DNA from: an uncultured Alphaproteobacteria bacterium
GTDB taxonomy: Bacteria > Pseudomonadota > Alphaproteobacteria > HIMB59 > GCA-002718135
Reading direction: 5' to 3'
DNA: 64,000 bases
NCBI GenBank assembly: GCA_902597795.1
Contig: CACJZA010000001.1
Coordinates: 62,001-126,000 of the forward strand
Part shown: piece after piece, positions 33,172 through 43,733 of the stretch
Numbering within the stretch: the stretch's first letter is position 1
Layout: each line of letters begins with the position of its first letter
Notes under the pieces: model-generated
Told to the model about the DNA's origin: nothing
Databases searched by the model: none
The model's input: only the letters and a program-made list of their open reading frames with translations
Translations under genes and position numbers: made by a program

Positions 33172-33871
33172 CGGAATACTCATAAATTCAAAAGTTTTCA
33201 AAGATAATGATCTATTAATTAAATTTTTATCAGACACAGATGAGGTATTCTCGGGAATTGTATATGGGGGGCTTTCAAAGAATAAGAAAAATATAATGCA
33301 ACTTGGTTTTTTTTTAAATTTAGATGTTACATATATCGGAAATCGTCCTCCATCAATAAAAGCTGAATTATCAAAACCTTATTTATCAAGTATTATTAAT
33401 GATAAATATAAACTTAGCTGTCTACTCTCTGTTGTTTCTTTAATTAATGCTTCAGTAATTGAAGGGCAGAAAATAAATCAAATATATAAAATTTCTAAAG
33501 ATTTTTTAGAAATCTTGATCAATAAAAAAAAATGGTTAAATTTTTTTTGTATCTACTTATTTGATCTACTTAAATATATTGGATACGAATTAGATTATGT
33601 TAACAATAATAGATTAAAATATTTTGACACAGATACTTTAGAATTTAAAGAAAATTTCTCAAACTATACTATCGATTTTCCTCATCATCTTTTTGTAAAT
33701 AATTCAAATGTTACATTCGATTATAACTCTTTAAATAATTTTTTTAAAATCTTTGAAATTATTTTTATCAAAAATCATTTATCAAATTTAAATCATAAAT
33801 TGCCAAATCAGTATATTTTATTTAAAAAAAATATAATAAGTTTTTTAGAAAAAAATGAACAAGATATTTGA
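33155..33871 (+). CDS. recO: DNA repair protein RecO
   Basis: 238 residues from ATG 33155. The N-terminal OB fold starts KKFSGILINSKVFKDND..IKFLSD and includes FSGIVYGGLSKNKK. The helical part follows without the Cys4 zinc motif of some RecO proteins. RecO loads RecA with RecR on SSB-coated gaps. I prefer 33155 over an upstream ATG (33140), because the shorter form begins at the conserved first strand. It is placed between era and parC with overlaps on both sides. Confidence 0.85.
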   Translation: MQKKFSGILINSKVFKDNDLLIKFLSDTDEVFSGIVYGGLSKNKKNIMQLGFFLNLDVTYIGNRPPSIKAELSKPYLSSIINDKYKLSCLLSVVSLINASVIEGQKINQIYKISKDFLEILINKKKWLNFFCIYLFDLLKYIGYELDYVNNNRLKYFDTDTLEFKENFSNYTIDFPHHLFVNNSNVTFDYNSLNNFFKIFEIIFIKNHLSNLNHKLPNQYILFKKNIISFLEKNEQDI

Positions 33872-36050
33872 ATCCAATTTAGATACTATACTTAGCGAAA
33901 AATATCTTTCTTATGCAATATCAACTATTGTTTCAAGGTCATTACCTGATGTGAGGGATGGGTTAAAACCTGTTCACCGAAGAATAATCTATTCAATGTA
34001 TCAATTAAAACTTTTTAAGAGTTCAAGTTATAAAAAATGTGCAAGAATTGTTGGTGATGTAATGGGTAAATTTCACCCTCATGGAGATCAAGCTATTTAT
34101 GATAGTTTGGTAAGGATGGCGCAGGATTTTTCTACAAGAATTACATTAGTAGATGGCCAGGGTAATTTTGGAAATATCGATGGTGATAATCCTGCAGCAA
34201 TGCGATACACTGAAGCAAGATTACAAGATTATACAAATTATTTTTTTGATGGTATCGAAGAAAATTCTGTAGATTTTAAAGAAAATTACGATGGTCAAAA
34301 TTTAGAACCAGTGGTTTTGCCATCTCAACTTCCTAATATTTTAATCAATGGAGCAATGGGAATAGCAGTTGGTATGGCCACAAACATCCCTCCTCATAAT
34401 ATCGTTGAATTAATTGATGCATTAAAATTAATAATAAAAAAAGACAAAGCATCACTAACTGAAATTTTAAAAATTATTAATGGACCAGATCTTCCCACAG
34501 GTGGTGAAATAATTTTAGATAGTAATGAAAAAAAGCAAATTTATAAGAATGGCAAAGGATCATTTACTATTAATTCTAAATACCAAATAGAAGAATTGAA
34601 AAATGGTTTGTATCAAATCATTATTACTGAAATTCCATATCAAGTTAACAAAGTTAAAATAATCGAACAACTTGCTAATAATATAAATAATAAAAAATTA
34701 CCTTTGGACGATGTAATCGATGAATCTGATGAAAATATTAGAATTGTCTTAAAACCAAAGAATAGAAATATTGATGCAGAAAAATTGATGAGCTTATCTT
34801 TTAAATTAACTGATCTATCAATAAAGTACTCTTGTAATTTTAATGTTTTAATTGATGGTATAGAACCAAAACAAATTGGAATTATTGAAATACTATCTAA
34901 TTTTTTAGAACATAGAAAAATTACAATTAAAAGAAAATCCAAATTTAATATTGAAAAAATAAAAAAAAGATTAGAAATTCTTAAAGGATATCAAATTGTT
35001 TTTAAAAATTTAAACTCTATAATTAAAATAATAAGAACAAAAGATAATCCCAAAAAAGAATTAACAAAAAAATATAAATTATCTGATTTACAATGTGAGT
35101 CAATTTTAAGTATGCGCTTAGGCTCACTTAGAAAGATTGATGAAAAAAATATTAAAGATGAAATCCAAAAATTAAATGAAGAATTAAAATACCTTAATAA
35201 ATTAATAAAAGATAAAAAAACATTAGATAAATTTATAGTAAGTGAATTAGATCTTATAGAAAATGATTTAGATAATGATATAAAGGATAGAAACTCTTTA
35301 ATTTCATCAGAACAAAATAATGATACTGATATTAGTATTGATGAATTTAAAGAAATTGAAAAATTCACCGTTATCATTAATAAAGATTATCAGCTCAAGA
35401 GAATTAAAGAGATCACTGATGAAAGGGAAATTGAAAAAATAAAAAAAGAAAATTTACTTACAATAAATTTAAATTCAAATCAAAAAATACTTTTGTTTGT
35501 ATCTTCCGGTAAAGTTTACACGATAGATCCAAATATTTTACCAGGTGGAAATAGTAATCCTAAATCATTTATTTATTTTGTAGATAGTATGCCGAATGAT
35601 AAAGTTACAGGATTACTTTCATCAATCGATGAAGAATTCTTAATTGTATCTAAAAATGGTAAAGGGTTTATTGGTAATACTAAAACTCTAACAACCAACC
35701 AAAAGAAAGGTAAGCAATTATTTAATTTAAAAAATAATGATATTGTAATTAGAGTTTTAAATCTCACAAAAAAACACATAGCTTGTGTTACAAAATTGAA
35801 AAAAATGCTAATTTTTGAAATAGATGCTTTGCCGAAATTACAAAAGGGTGGGGGAGTTCAATTAATTAAAATTAAGAAAGATGATTTTTTATCTGATGTT
35901 ACTCAATTAATCATCGAAGATGGTTTAGAATGGAGCACTGGTTCTAAAAATAGGAAGTTAGAAAATGTTGAGTTTTGGATTGGGAAAAGAGCTCAGGCTG
36001 GTAAAAAAGTGCCTAAGTTTTTCAATAAAAATCTTAAATTTGATGGTTAA
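33855..36050 (+). CDS. parC: DNA topoisomerase IV subunit A
   Basis: 731 residues. The N-terminal breakage-reunion domain has LSEKYLSYAISTIVSRSLPD, KPVHRRIIYSM, GKFHPHGDQAIYDS and the catalytic Tyr about 118 in AAMRYTEARL. A coiled arm spans about 370-480, then a beta-pinwheel C-terminal domain. It is shorter than GyrA and lacks the GyrA box, so ParC is the better call. With ParE it decatenates daughter chromosomes. It overlaps recO by 17 bp. Confidence 0.92.
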   Translation: MNKIFESNLDTILSEKYLSYAISTIVSRSLPDVRDGLKPVHRRIIYSMYQLKLFKSSSYKKCARIVGDVMGKFHPHGDQAIYDSLVRMAQDFSTRITLVDGQGNFGNIDGDNPAAMRYTEARLQDYTNYFFDGIEENSVDFKENYDGQNLEPVVLPSQLPNILINGAMGIAVGMATNIPPHNIVELIDALKLIIKKDKASLTEILKIINGPDLPTGGEIILDSNEKKQIYKNGKGSFTINSKYQIEELKNGLYQIIITEIPYQVNKVKIIEQLANNINNKKLPLDDVIDESDENIRIVLKPKNRNIDAEKLMSLSFKLTDLSIKYSCNFNVLIDGIEPKQIGIIEILSNFLEHRKITIKRKSKFNIEKIKKRLEILKGYQIVFKNLNSIIKIIRTKDNPKKELTKKYKLSDLQCESILSMRLGSLRKIDEKNIKDEIQKLNEELKYLNKLIKDKKTLDKFIVSELDLIENDLDNDIKDRNSLISSEQNNDTDISIDEFKEIEKFTVIINKDYQLKRIKEITDEREIEKIKKENLLTINLNSNQKILLFVSSGKVYTIDPNILPGGNSNPKSFIYFVDSMPNDKVTGLLSSIDEEFLIVSKNGKGFIGNTKTLTTNQKKGKQLFNLKNNDIVIRVLNLTKKHIACVTKLKKMLIFEIDALPKLQKGGGVQLIKIKKDDFLSDVTQLIIEDGLEWSTGSKNRKLENVEFWIGKRAQAGKKVPKFFNKNLKFDG

Positions 36051-36101
36051 TTTTATTTATTTAAATATATTTAAGTTTACTGATACATTCCAATAGTAAA
36101 T

Positions 36102-36605
36102 ATGAAAAATATCTCTCTTATTTTAAGTACGATTAATAAATATGCTGGTTACTTTTGTGCTTTTCTAGTAGTTCTCATGACAATAAACGTTTTTTTAGTA
36201 GTAGTATTAAGGTACTTATTTGGAATCAGTTTTATATGGATGCAAGAAACATATGTATGGATGCATGCATATATTTTTATGGTTGGTGCTGGTTTCACAT
36301 ATTTAAATGATGATCATGTACGTATCGATATAATTTATAGAAACTCATCAAAATTGTATCGTGTAATAGTTGATTTAGTAGGGAACACAGTTTTACTATT
36401 ACCTTTTTTGTATATAATTTGGTCTTATAGCTTTCCTTTTGTTTACAAATCTTGGCAAATGAATGAAGTGTCTAGAGAAGCTGGCGGTTTGACAATGATA
36501 TTTTTATTAAAACTAGCAATTCTTATTTTTGCCTTTCTTCTTTTCATACAGGTAATTTCAAAAATTATTAATAATTTTATCAGTTTAAATTCAAATGACT
36601 CCTGA
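36102..36605 (+). CDS. TRAP transporter small permease (DctQ type)
   Basis: 167 residues with four membrane helices. The pattern VVVLRYLFGISFIWMQE and WMHAYIFMVGAGFTYLNDDHVRIDI is the DctQ signature (R-x-x-x-x-S-x-x-W-xEE-type loop and GA...HVRID). It forms the permease with the DctM subunit encoded next (11-bp overlap) and is fed by the binding protein encoded convergently at 38-39 kb. Confidence 0.9.
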   Translation: MKNISLILSTINKYAGYFCAFLVVLMTINVFLVVVLRYLFGISFIWMQETYVWMHAYIFMVGAGFTYLNDDHVRIDIIYRNSSKLYRVIVDLVGNTVLLLPFLYIIWSYSFPFVYKSWQMNEVSREAGGLTMIFLLKLAILIFAFLLFIQVISKIINNFISLNSNDS

Positions 36606-37968
36606 AGTATTAGCAGTAATAATGTTTTTAACAACTTTGTTGTTTTTGTTATTTGGTTTTCCTGTTGCTTTTACTTTAGCAGGATCATCTTTAATTTTTG
36701 CTTTTTTAGGTGATCTATTAGGAGTGTTTAATTTTAAAATGCTTCTTTTCTTCCCTCAAAGAATTTATGGTGTGATGATTAATGAAGCTCTTGTCGCTGT
36801 ACCTCTATTTATTTTTATGGGAGTTATGCTTGAAAAAACAAAAATTGCAGCAAAACTTTTAGAGTCTATAGGAGATTTATTTGGTTCAGTAAGAGGTGGA
36901 TTAGGAATAGGTGTTATTTTAGTTGGGATGTTGCTTGCTGCCTCTACAGGAATAGTTGGAGCAACAGTAGTAACTATGGGCATGCTTGCATTGCCAAGTA
37001 TGCTCAAAGCAGGTTATGATGAAAAAATTGCTACGGGAACAATTTGCGCTTCAGGAACTTTAGGGCAAATTATACCTCCTTCAATTGTTTTAATACTGCT
37101 AGCTGAAATGTTGCAGGGAGCAAATGAAGAGGCTGGTCTTTTAACAGGAGACTTGGCACCATTACCAGTAACTGCGATAGATTTATTTGCTGGAGCTCTT
37201 TTACCTGGTTTAATGTTAGTAGGATTTTTCATTATCTATATTCTTTTTACTGCTAGATTATATCCAGATAAATTACCTCTTAAAATTACTAATAAACCTA
37301 AAGCTGAAATATGGAAAAATGCTCTGTTTGAGGTAATTCCACCTATATTTTTAATTTTAGCAGTTCTTGGATCAATTTTTCTTGGTGTAGCTACTCCAAC
37401 TGAGTCTGCTTCTGTCGGTGCTGCAGGTGCTGCAATTTTAGCTTTATTAAGAAGAGATCTAAATCTTAAAAATATTTCAGAAGCTGCAATTACGACAGTA
37501 AAAATGAGTTCATTTGTTTTTATCATTTTAATTGGAGCATCAATGTTTTCTTTAGTTTTCAGAGGATTTCAAGGAGATGAAATGATTAGTAATTTTTTAA
37601 CTAATATACCAGGTGGAGAGTATGGTGCTTTAATTATAGTAATGTTAACTATTTTTATATTGGGTTTTTTCCTTGATTATATTGAAATTATATTTGTTAT
37701 TATCCCATTAGTAGGCCCAGGATTAATTGCGAACGGAGCTGATCCTTTGTGGTTGGGAATTTTAATTTCTCTTAATTTACAAACAAGTTTTCTAACGCCT
37801 CCATTTGGATTTTCATTATTTTTTTTAAGAGGTGTTGCCCCAGAAAATGTTAAAACATCTAATATATATGCCGGTGTTATTCCTTTTATTTTTATACAAA
37901 TACTTTCAATAATCTTAGTATTTGCGTTTCCTCAAATAGCAACTTGGCTTCCAAGGTTAATAAACTAA
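36595..37968 (+). CDS. TRAP transporter large permease (DctM type)
   Basis: 457 residues with about twelve helices. DctM signatures: FGFPVAFTLAGSS near the start, VGMLLAASTGIVGATVVTMG near 110, GTLGQIIPPSI near 150, and GVATPTESASVGAAGA near 270. It is a Na+- or H+-driven secondary transporter for organic acids. It ends at a bidirectional terminator shared with the convergent binding-protein gene. Confidence 0.93.
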   Translation: MTPEVLAVIMFLTTLLFLLFGFPVAFTLAGSSLIFAFLGDLLGVFNFKMLLFFPQRIYGVMINEALVAVPLFIFMGVMLEKTKIAAKLLESIGDLFGSVRGGLGIGVILVGMLLAASTGIVGATVVTMGMLALPSMLKAGYDEKIATGTICASGTLGQIIPPSIVLILLAEMLQGANEEAGLLTGDLAPLPVTAIDLFAGALLPGLMLVGFFIIYILFTARLYPDKLPLKITNKPKAEIWKNALFEVIPPIFLILAVLGSIFLGVATPTESASVGAAGAAILALLRRDLNLKNISEAAITTVKMSSFVFIILIGASMFSLVFRGFQGDEMISNFLTNIPGGEYGALIIVMLTIFILGFFLDYIEIIFVIIPLVGPGLIANGADPLWLGILISLNLQTSFLTPPFGFSLFFLRGVAPENVKTSNIYAGVIPFIFIQILSIILVFAFPQIATWLPRLIN

Positions 37969-37974
37969 AAAAAA

Positions 37975-37997
37975 AGAGGTCTCGAAAGAGACCTCTT
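37975..37997. terminator. Bidirectional terminator between TRAP permease and binding-protein genes
   Basis: AGAGGTCTC and GAGACCTCT around a GAAA tetraloop, flanked by an A run on the left and T-rich sequence on the right, between convergent stops at 37968 and 38020. One of the clearest hairpins in the window. Confidence 0.85.
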
Positions 37998-38019
37998 AAT
38001 AATTAAGAATCTTCAAATA

Positions 38020-39132
38020 TTATACTGAATCAGGAAATTTAAATGGTAAATCTCTTATACGTGAGAAGTTTTGCTCACCTTTAGTAAACCATTCTTTAAT
38101 GACTTTTCTGAAAGATAATAAGTGATTTGTTATAGCTTTTGTTTCAGAGTTAATTGAACCCCTCTCAAAGACAACTTCACCTGCTGCATTACCAAGAGCT
38201 ATTAAAACCTCATCTGGGAAAGTTTTAATTTCAACGTTATGTTCATTAACAAGTTTTTGTAATGCTGGTCCATTAATAGCTTGGAAACGACTAAATACAG
38301 TCATGTTGAAAGATTTAGCTAAATCATCGATTAAGCCTTGAGTGTCACTATCAAGTGCTTCCCATGCTTTAAGATCCATAGATAAATCTAGAAGAGTAGA
38401 TGGTTCATGCCATCCTGGTCCATAATAATACTTTGCAGCTTGATATAATCCAGCACCTAAATCTGCTGCTGGGCATATCCATTCTGCTGCATCAACAGCA
38501 CCAGAAGTTAAAGCTGGTAAAACATCAGGTCCAGCAAGCAATACAGGTGTAGCTCCAAGTTTTTCAATAGTTCTACCACCTAAGCCAGGCATTCTCATTT
38601 TTAGACCTTTATAGTCATCAGGAGTATTGATTTCTTTGTTAAACCAACCACCCATCTGGTTTCCTGTATTGCCCATTGGTAAAAATTTAACACCAAGTGC
38701 ATTATAAATTTTGTCAGCAGCTTCAATACCACCTCCATAATAGCACCATGCATTTTGCTCCATTGCATTCATTCCAAATGGGCATGTTGCCACGAACTCA
38801 ATTGCATCAGATAGATTTGGCCAATAATAAGGAGCTCCATAAGCTGCTTGAGCTGCACCAGATCTTACTGCATCTAATGCTTCAAGTCCTGGAACAAGTT
38901 CACCAGCATGATAAACTTTAACTTTAAGCTTTTCAGAATATCTGTTTATGTTATCTCCAAAACCTTGGATAGCTTGTCCTAATGGACCAGCTTTACCAAA
39001 AGCACTACAAATGATCCACTCTTGATGACCGCCTGCTATTGCCGGAGCAGCTAAAGTAGAAGCACCAACTGCAGCAGCACCTGCTACACCTGCTTTCTTT
39101 AGAAACTCACGTCTTTTTAAATTTTTTTTCAT
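38020..39132 (-). CDS. TRAP transporter substrate-binding protein (DctP/TakP type)
   Basis: 370 residues. A Tat signal (KRREFLKKAGVAGAAAVGAS...) precedes the mature protein at about residue 34. The binding domain has NTPDDYKGLKMRMPGLGG with the conserved substrate-carboxylate Arg, and GAVDAAEWICP with a Trp, as in 2-oxoacid binding TakP-type proteins. A monocarboxylate or 2-oxo-acid substrate is therefore suggested, not shown. A strong ribosome site precedes the ATG, consistent with high periplasmic abundance. Confidence 0.88.
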   Translation of the reverse strand: MKKNLKRREFLKKAGVAGAAAVGASTLAAPAIAGGHQEWIICSAFGKAGPLGQAIQGFGDNINRYSEKLKVKVYHAGELVPGLEALDAVRSGAAQAAYGAPYYWPNLSDAIEFVATCPFGMNAMEQNAWCYYGGGIEAADKIYNALGVKFLPMGNTGNQMGGWFNKEINTPDDYKGLKMRMPGLGGRTIEKLGATPVLLAGPDVLPALTSGAVDAAEWICPAADLGAGLYQAAKYYYGPGWHEPSTLLDLSMDLKAWEALDSDTQGLIDDLAKSFNMTVFSRFQAINGPALQKLVNEHNVEIKTFPDEVLIALGNAAGEVVFERGSINSETKAITNHLLSFRKVIKEWFTKGEQNFSRIRDLPFKFPDSV

Positions 39133-39136
39133 ATGT

Positions 39137-39142
39137 CCTCCC
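39137..39142 (-). promoter_or_regulatory. Strong Shine-Dalgarno of the TRAP binding protein
   Basis: On the minus strand GGGAGG, four bases before the ATG at 39132. One of only a few near-consensus ribosome sites in the window; predicts strong translation. The 126-bp gap to the next gene (39133-39258) otherwise shows no clear structure. Confidence 0.7.
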
Positions 39143-39258
39143 GAGATAATATGATTTCTGTCTGAGATTTATACAAAAATTCTATTTGTATCAATTTCTA
39201 ATGATATTAAATATTAACAAAATTTACTAAATCAAACCCCTAAAACTGTAAATTATTT

Positions 39259-40434
39259 TTAAAAACTAGATATTCCAGTCTGATTTTTTCCTAAAATTAA
39301 TGAATGTATATCTTCTGCGCCTTCATAGGTTTTCACAGTTTCTAAATTAACCAAATGTCTCATGATATGATATTCTTCTAATAATCCATTTGCACCAAGC
39401 ATATCACGAGCATTTCTAATTATATCTAAAGATTTTTTACAGTTATTTTTTTTTAAAATACTAATTGCATTAATGATATCCTTTCTATCGTCTAAAGCTT
39501 TAGAACTTAGAAGACATGATGCTAGTCCTAGATTTATCTCTATTTGCATCTCAGATAGTTTTTTTTGAATTAGTTGATTTGATGCTAAAGGTTTTTTAAA
39601 CATAATTCTATTTTCTACATAGTCTTTTGTAATTAACCAACATTCAGATGCTGAACCTAATACTCCCCAGCTAATTCCAAATCTTGCCTTATTAAGACAA
39701 CTAAAAACTGATTTCCATCCTTCGGTATTTTCTAAACACAAATTACTTGGAACAAAAACATTATTTAAAATTATTTGCCCAGTTGGACTTATTTTTAAGC
39801 TTGTTTTATTTTCTATTGTTGAAGTATTTAATCCTTCAGTATTTTTTTCAATTATAAAACCTTTTATACTTTTGTGATCTTTATTATCTTCAATTGCCCA
39901 GATAATAAATATATCAGCAATTGGTGCATTAGTAATCCAGTTTTTAGATCCATTTAAAATATATCCATCTTTAGTTTTTTTAAACGAAGTTTTCATTGAA
40001 GCAGGATCAGAACCAGCTTCACTTTCTGTTAAACCAAAGCAACCAATTTTTTCTCCTTTAATTAATTGAGGAAGATATTTATCTTTTTGTTCTTGAGATC
40101 CAAATTTATTAATTGGATGTATCACCAGTGAAGATTGAACAGATATTGAGGATCTGTAGCTACTATCTATTTTTTCAAATTCATATGCTACAAGTCCATA
40201 AGCTAAATTTGATGTACCAGATCCACCATGTGTTTTAACTGTTTGTCCTAAAACTCCAAGTGATCCAAATTTTGAATAGAGTTCTTTATCAAATTCACTT
40301 TTTCTATTTCTTTCAACTACTGTAGGTCTAAGTTCATTATTACAAAAATCTCTTACATTTTTCTGAATATTACTTTCTTCTTCATTTAAATGACTTTGAA
40401 TATAAAATGGATCAAACCAATTATTTTCTTTCAT
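39259..40434 (-). CDS. gcdH: Acyl-CoA dehydrogenase, glutaryl-CoA dehydrogenase-like
   Basis: 391 residues. FAD and substrate motifs: CFGLTESEAGSDPASM near residue 134, GSKNWITNAPIADIFIIWA near 164, and YEGAEDIHSLILGK near the C-terminus carrying the catalytic Glu. The N-terminal WFDPFYIQSHL and SSYRSSISVQSSLV pattern is that of GcdH, which oxidises and decarboxylates glutaryl-CoA to crotonyl-CoA in lysine and tryptophan breakdown. Substrate assignment is by family resemblance. It lies alone, divergent from rpiB with a 51-bp gap. Confidence 0.85.
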   Translation of the reverse strand: MKENNWFDPFYIQSHLNEEESNIQKNVRDFCNNELRPTVVERNRKSEFDKELYSKFGSLGVLGQTVKTHGGSGTSNLAYGLVAYEFEKIDSSYRSSISVQSSLVIHPINKFGSQEQKDKYLPQLIKGEKIGCFGLTESEAGSDPASMKTSFKKTKDGYILNGSKNWITNAPIADIFIIWAIEDNKDHKSIKGFIIEKNTEGLNTSTIENKTSLKISPTGQIILNNVFVPSNLCLENTEGWKSVFSCLNKARFGISWGVLGSASECWLITKDYVENRIMFKKPLASNQLIQKKLSEMQIEINLGLASCLLSSKALDDRKDIINAISILKKNNCKKSLDIIRNARDMLGANGLLEEYHIMRHLVNLETVKTYEGAEDIHSLILGKNQTGISSF

Positions 40435-40485
40435 ACAATATTAGGCAATATCATCATTTTGATGTAAATAAATACAAAAATTGTT

Positions 40486-40905
40486 ATGCAAAATAAGAAT
40501 ATATATATAGCTTCAGATCATGCTGGATTTGACCTCAAAACCAAATTGTTAAAGAACTTTCCAAAAATTAATGATTTAGGAACAAAGACAGATGAAAGTG
40601 TTGACTATCCTGATTTTGCACACAAATTAACTAGAGAGGTTCTTAAGAACAAGAAAAACGTTGGTATTCTAATCTGTGGAACTGGTGTTGGTATGAGTAT
40701 TGCAGCTAATAGAAAAAAAGGAATAAGGGCTGGTCTTGCTAATAATTCAAAAATAGCAAGATTGATAAGAAAGCACAATGATGCTAATGTACTTGTTTTA
40801 CCAGGTAGATTTATAAATACTAGCGAGGCAAAAAAAAGTGTTCAGGCTTTTCTTTCTACAAAGTTTGAGTCAGGACGACATAAAAGAAGGATTAAAAAAC
40901 TATGA
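40486..40905 (+). CDS. rpiB: Ribose-5-phosphate isomerase B
   Basis: 139 residues. [12 protein letters not shown] at the start, [20 protein letters not shown] with the catalytic Cys near residue 64, and [13 protein letters not shown] are RpiB hallmarks. It interconverts ribose-5-phosphate and ribulose-5-phosphate. First gene of the rpiB-glyA-nrdR-rib-nusB-thiL operon; 4-bp overlap with glyA. Confidence 0.94.
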   Translation: MQNKNIYIASDHAGFDLKTKLLKNFPKINDLGTKTDESVDYPDFAHKLTREVLKNKKNVGILICGTGVGMSIAANRKKGIRAGLANNSKIARLIRKHNDANVLVLPGRFINTSEAKKSVQAFLSTKFESGRHKRRIKKL

Positions 40906-42191
40906 TTTCAGATTTGTTTACTAAAGGAATTAAAGAAGCAGACCCAGAGGTTTATGGAACATTAAGCCGTGAACTAGAAAGACAGCAAAACCAAATAGAG
41001 TTGATAGCATCTGAAAATATTGCCTCAAGATCAATTTTAAATGCTCAAGGTTCTGTCATGACTAATAAATATGCAGAAGGCTATCCTGGTAAACGATATT
41101 ATGGCGGGTGTGAATTTGTTGATCAAGCTGAAGAGATTGCTTTAGAAAGAGTTAAAAAACTTTTTAATTGTAAATTTGCAAATCTTCAACCGCACAGTGG
41201 AGCACAGGCAAACCAAGCGGTCTTTCTAGCGTTACTTCAACCTCATGATACTATTTTAGGTATGTCACTTGCATCAGGAGGTCATTTAACTCATGGAGCA
41301 AAACCTAATCTATCTGGTAAATGGTTTAACGCTATTCAATATGGTGTAAAAAAAGAGGGCAATGATAAAGACTTAATTGATTATGATGAAGTTGAAGCTT
41401 TAGCTTTAGAGCATAAACCAAAAATGATAATCGCCGGAGCCTCCGCTTATCCTAGAACAATAGATTGGAAAAAATTCAGAGAAATAGCTGATAAAGTAGG
41501 AGCATATTTTTTAGTTGATATGGCTCACTATTCTGGTTTGGTTGCTGGTAAACAATATCCAAATCCTATTGAGCATGCCCATATAGTAACTTCAACAACT
41601 CACAAAACTTTAAGAGGTGCAAGAAGTGCAATGATTTTAACTAATCATGAAGATTTATATAAAAAAATCAATTCTGCTGTTTTTCCAGGATTACAAGGCG
41701 GGCCACTAATGCATGTAATTGCAGCCAGAGCAGTTTGCTTTGGAGAAGCACTTAAACCTGAATTCGAAGAATACATTAAAAATGTTATTGCTAGTGCAAA
41801 AGTTATGGCACAAACTTTAGTTGATAGAGGATTTAGAATTGTTACTGGAGGAACTGATTCACATATTGTTTGGTTAGACTTAACACCAAAAGGTTTAACT
41901 GGCGATAAAGCTGAAAAAATTTTAGAAGAAGTTGGATTGGCATGTAATAAAAATGCAATTCCATATGACCCTAATCCACCAAAAATAACCAGCGGACTTA
42001 GATTTGGAACTGCAGCTGCTACGACCAGAGGTTTTAATCAGAAAGATTTTGAACAAGTTGGAAATATGATTGCTGATATTTTGGATAGTCTTTTACTTGA
42101 AGAAAATGAGAGAAATGTAGTTTTTAATAAAACAAGAAAAGATGTAATTGAGCTTTGCAAAAAATATCCAATTTATAGTGAGGCATTTTAA
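40902..42191 (+). CDS. glyA: Serine hydroxymethyltransferase
   Basis: 429 residues. [34 protein letters not shown] and the PLP-lysine motif [13 protein letters not shown] (Lys near residue 230) identify it. It converts serine and tetrahydrofolate to glycine and methylene-THF, the central one-carbon step. Start overlaps rpiB by 4 bp, and nrdR begins on the next base after its stop. Confidence 0.97.
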   Translation: MISDLFTKGIKEADPEVYGTLSRELERQQNQIELIASENIASRSILNAQGSVMTNKYAEGYPGKRYYGGCEFVDQAEEIALERVKKLFNCKFANLQPHSGAQANQAVFLALLQPHDTILGMSLASGGHLTHGAKPNLSGKWFNAIQYGVKKEGNDKDLIDYDEVEALALEHKPKMIIAGASAYPRTIDWKKFREIADKVGAYFLVDMAHYSGLVAGKQYPNPIEHAHIVTSTTHKTLRGARSAMILTNHEDLYKKINSAVFPGLQGGPLMHVIAARAVCFGEALKPEFEEYIKNVIASAKVMAQTLVDRGFRIVTGGTDSHIVWLDLTPKGLTGDKAEKILEEVGLACNKNAIPYDPNPPKITSGLRFGTAAATTRGFNQKDFEQVGNMIADILDSLLLEENERNVVFNKTRKDVIELCKKYPIYSEAF

Positions 42192-42644
42192 ATGAGATGC
42201 CCCTTCTGTAGTAATGAAGATACACAAGTAAAAGACTCAAGACCTACAGAAGATAATACAGCTATAAGAAGAAGAAGAGTTTGTGACGCTTGCGGCTCTA
42301 GATTTACAACTTTTGAGAGAATTCAACTAAGAGATTTGGTTGTAATGAAAAGTAATGGTCAAAAAGAAAATTTTGATAGAGATAAAATGTATAGATCTCT
42401 TTCTTTAGCTTTAAGAAAAAGAAATGTTGATAATGAAAAAATTGAAAAAATTGTTAATGCTATTGTAAGAAAATTAGAAAACTCAGGTGAAACTGATATA
42501 AAATCAAATATTATCGGTCAGTACATTATGGAAGCTTTAATGCATTTAGATCAGGTAGCATACGTCAGATTTGCATCTGTTTACAAAAATTTTAGAGAAG
42601 CAAAAGATTTTGAAGATTTCTTAGGTAATTTAGAAGATAAATAA
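42192..42644 (+). CDS. nrdR: Transcriptional repressor NrdR
   Basis: 150 residues. The N-terminal zinc ribbon [17 protein letters not shown] with [13 protein letters not shown] is followed by an ATP-cone domain ([16 protein letters not shown]...). NrdR senses ATP/dATP and represses ribonucleotide reductase genes. No nrd gene is in the window, so its targets lie elsewhere. The glyA-nrdR-ribD order is classic for alphaproteobacteria. Confidence 0.96.
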   Translation: MRCPFCSNEDTQVKDSRPTEDNTAIRRRRVCDACGSRFTTFERIQLRDLVVMKSNGQKENFDRDKMYRSLSLALRKRNVDNEKIEKIVNAIVRKLENSGETDIKSNIIGQYIMEALMHLDQVAYVRFASVYKNFREAKDFEDFLGNLEDK

Positions 42645-42650
42645 TTTTTA

Positions 42651-43733
42651 GTGTCTCAACAAAATGTAAAGATGATTAATTTAGCGCACGATATTGCTAA
42701 AAAAAAATTTGGAAAAACTTTTCCCAACCCCACAGTGGGCTGCGTAATTGCAAAAAATTCAAAAATAATTTCTAAAGCTGTAACGAATAAATCTGGAAGG
42801 CCTCATGCCGAAGAAATAGCTCTAGCTAAAGCTGGACGTAAAGCTAAAGGAGCTTCAATGTATGTTACTTTAGAACCATGTTTTCATAGTTCAAAAGATG
42901 GATCATGCACAGATCAAATATTAAGATCAGGAATTAAAGAAATATTTATATCTGCAGCTGATCCAGATGTTAGAACTAATTATAAAAGTATTAAAAAGTT
43001 AAAAAAAAATAATATAATTGTAAATGTAGGTTTAGAAAAGAATAGAACTTATAATTTAAATAAATTTTTTTTTAAAAGTGTTTTTAAGAAAAAACCATTT
43101 ACAAAAGTCAAAATTGCAATTTCTACAGATGAAAAAATTGCATGGCATGATTATAAAAGTAAATGGATATCCAACAAATCAAGTAGAGAATATGCTCATA
43201 AGTTAAGATCAATGAGTCAAGCTATTTTAACTACTTCAAAAACTGTAATAAAAGATGATCCAAGATTAACTATAAGATTAAAAAAAACTTTAGAACAACA
43301 TATTCCAATTATAATAATTGATAACAATCTAAAAATACCAACGAAATCAAAAATATTAAAAGATATATCTAAAAAAAGAATTATTATCTTTACTTCTAAA
43401 AAAAATAAAAAATCTGAAAAATTAATTAAATTAGGATGTGAAATTATTTTTTGTAAATTAAATAAAAATAAGAAACTAAATTTAAAAAATATTTTTAGTA
43501 AAATATACTCATTAAAAATATCTGATTTATTAGTTGAGGCAGGAGGTATTTTTTTTACAGAATTGTTAAATAATAATTTAGTAGACGAAATTCATATATT
43601 TAAATCCAAAATTATTATAGGAAAAAATGGTAAACCAGCAATTGTTGGAAAAAAGCTTAATCAACTAAATTTAACTTTAAATGAAAGAAAAAAATTCAAA
43701 GAAGATATATATACAAATTATCAGGTGCATTAA
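42651..43733 (+). CDS. ribD: Bifunctional riboflavin deaminase/reductase
   Basis: 360 residues, GTG start. The deaminase domain (1-145) has NPTVGCVI, the zinc motif HAEEIAL and LEPCFHSSKDGSC; the reductase domain follows with VKIAISTDEKIA and a C-terminal LLVEAGGIFFTELL. It performs the second and third steps after GTP cyclohydrolase II. The reductase half is Lys-rich and more divergent than the deaminase. One-base overlap with ribE. Confidence 0.93.
   Translation: MSQQNVKMINLAHDIAKKKFGKTFPNPTVGCVIAKNSKIISKAVTNKSGRPHAEEIALAKAGRKAKGASMYVTLEPCFHSSKDGSCTDQILRSGIKEIFISAADPDVRTNYKSIKKLKKNNIIVNVGLEKNRTYNLNKFFFKSVFKKKPFTKVKIAISTDEKIAWHDYKSKWISNKSSREYAHKLRSMSQAILTTSKTVIKDDPRLTIRLKKTLEQHIPIIIIDNNLKIPTKSKILKDISKKRIIIFTSKKNKKSEKLIKLGCEIIFCKLNKNKKLNLKNIFSKIYSLKISDLLVEAGGIFFTELLNNNLVDEIHIFKSKIIIGKNGKPAIVGKKLNQLNLTLNERKKFKEDIYTNYQVH

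Noticed and set aside
34070..34120. Quinolone-resistance substitution in ParC (Gln where E. coli has Ser80)
   Set aside because: HPHGDQAIYDS appears to be a normal alphaproteobacterial form of this motif, not evidence of selection by drugs.
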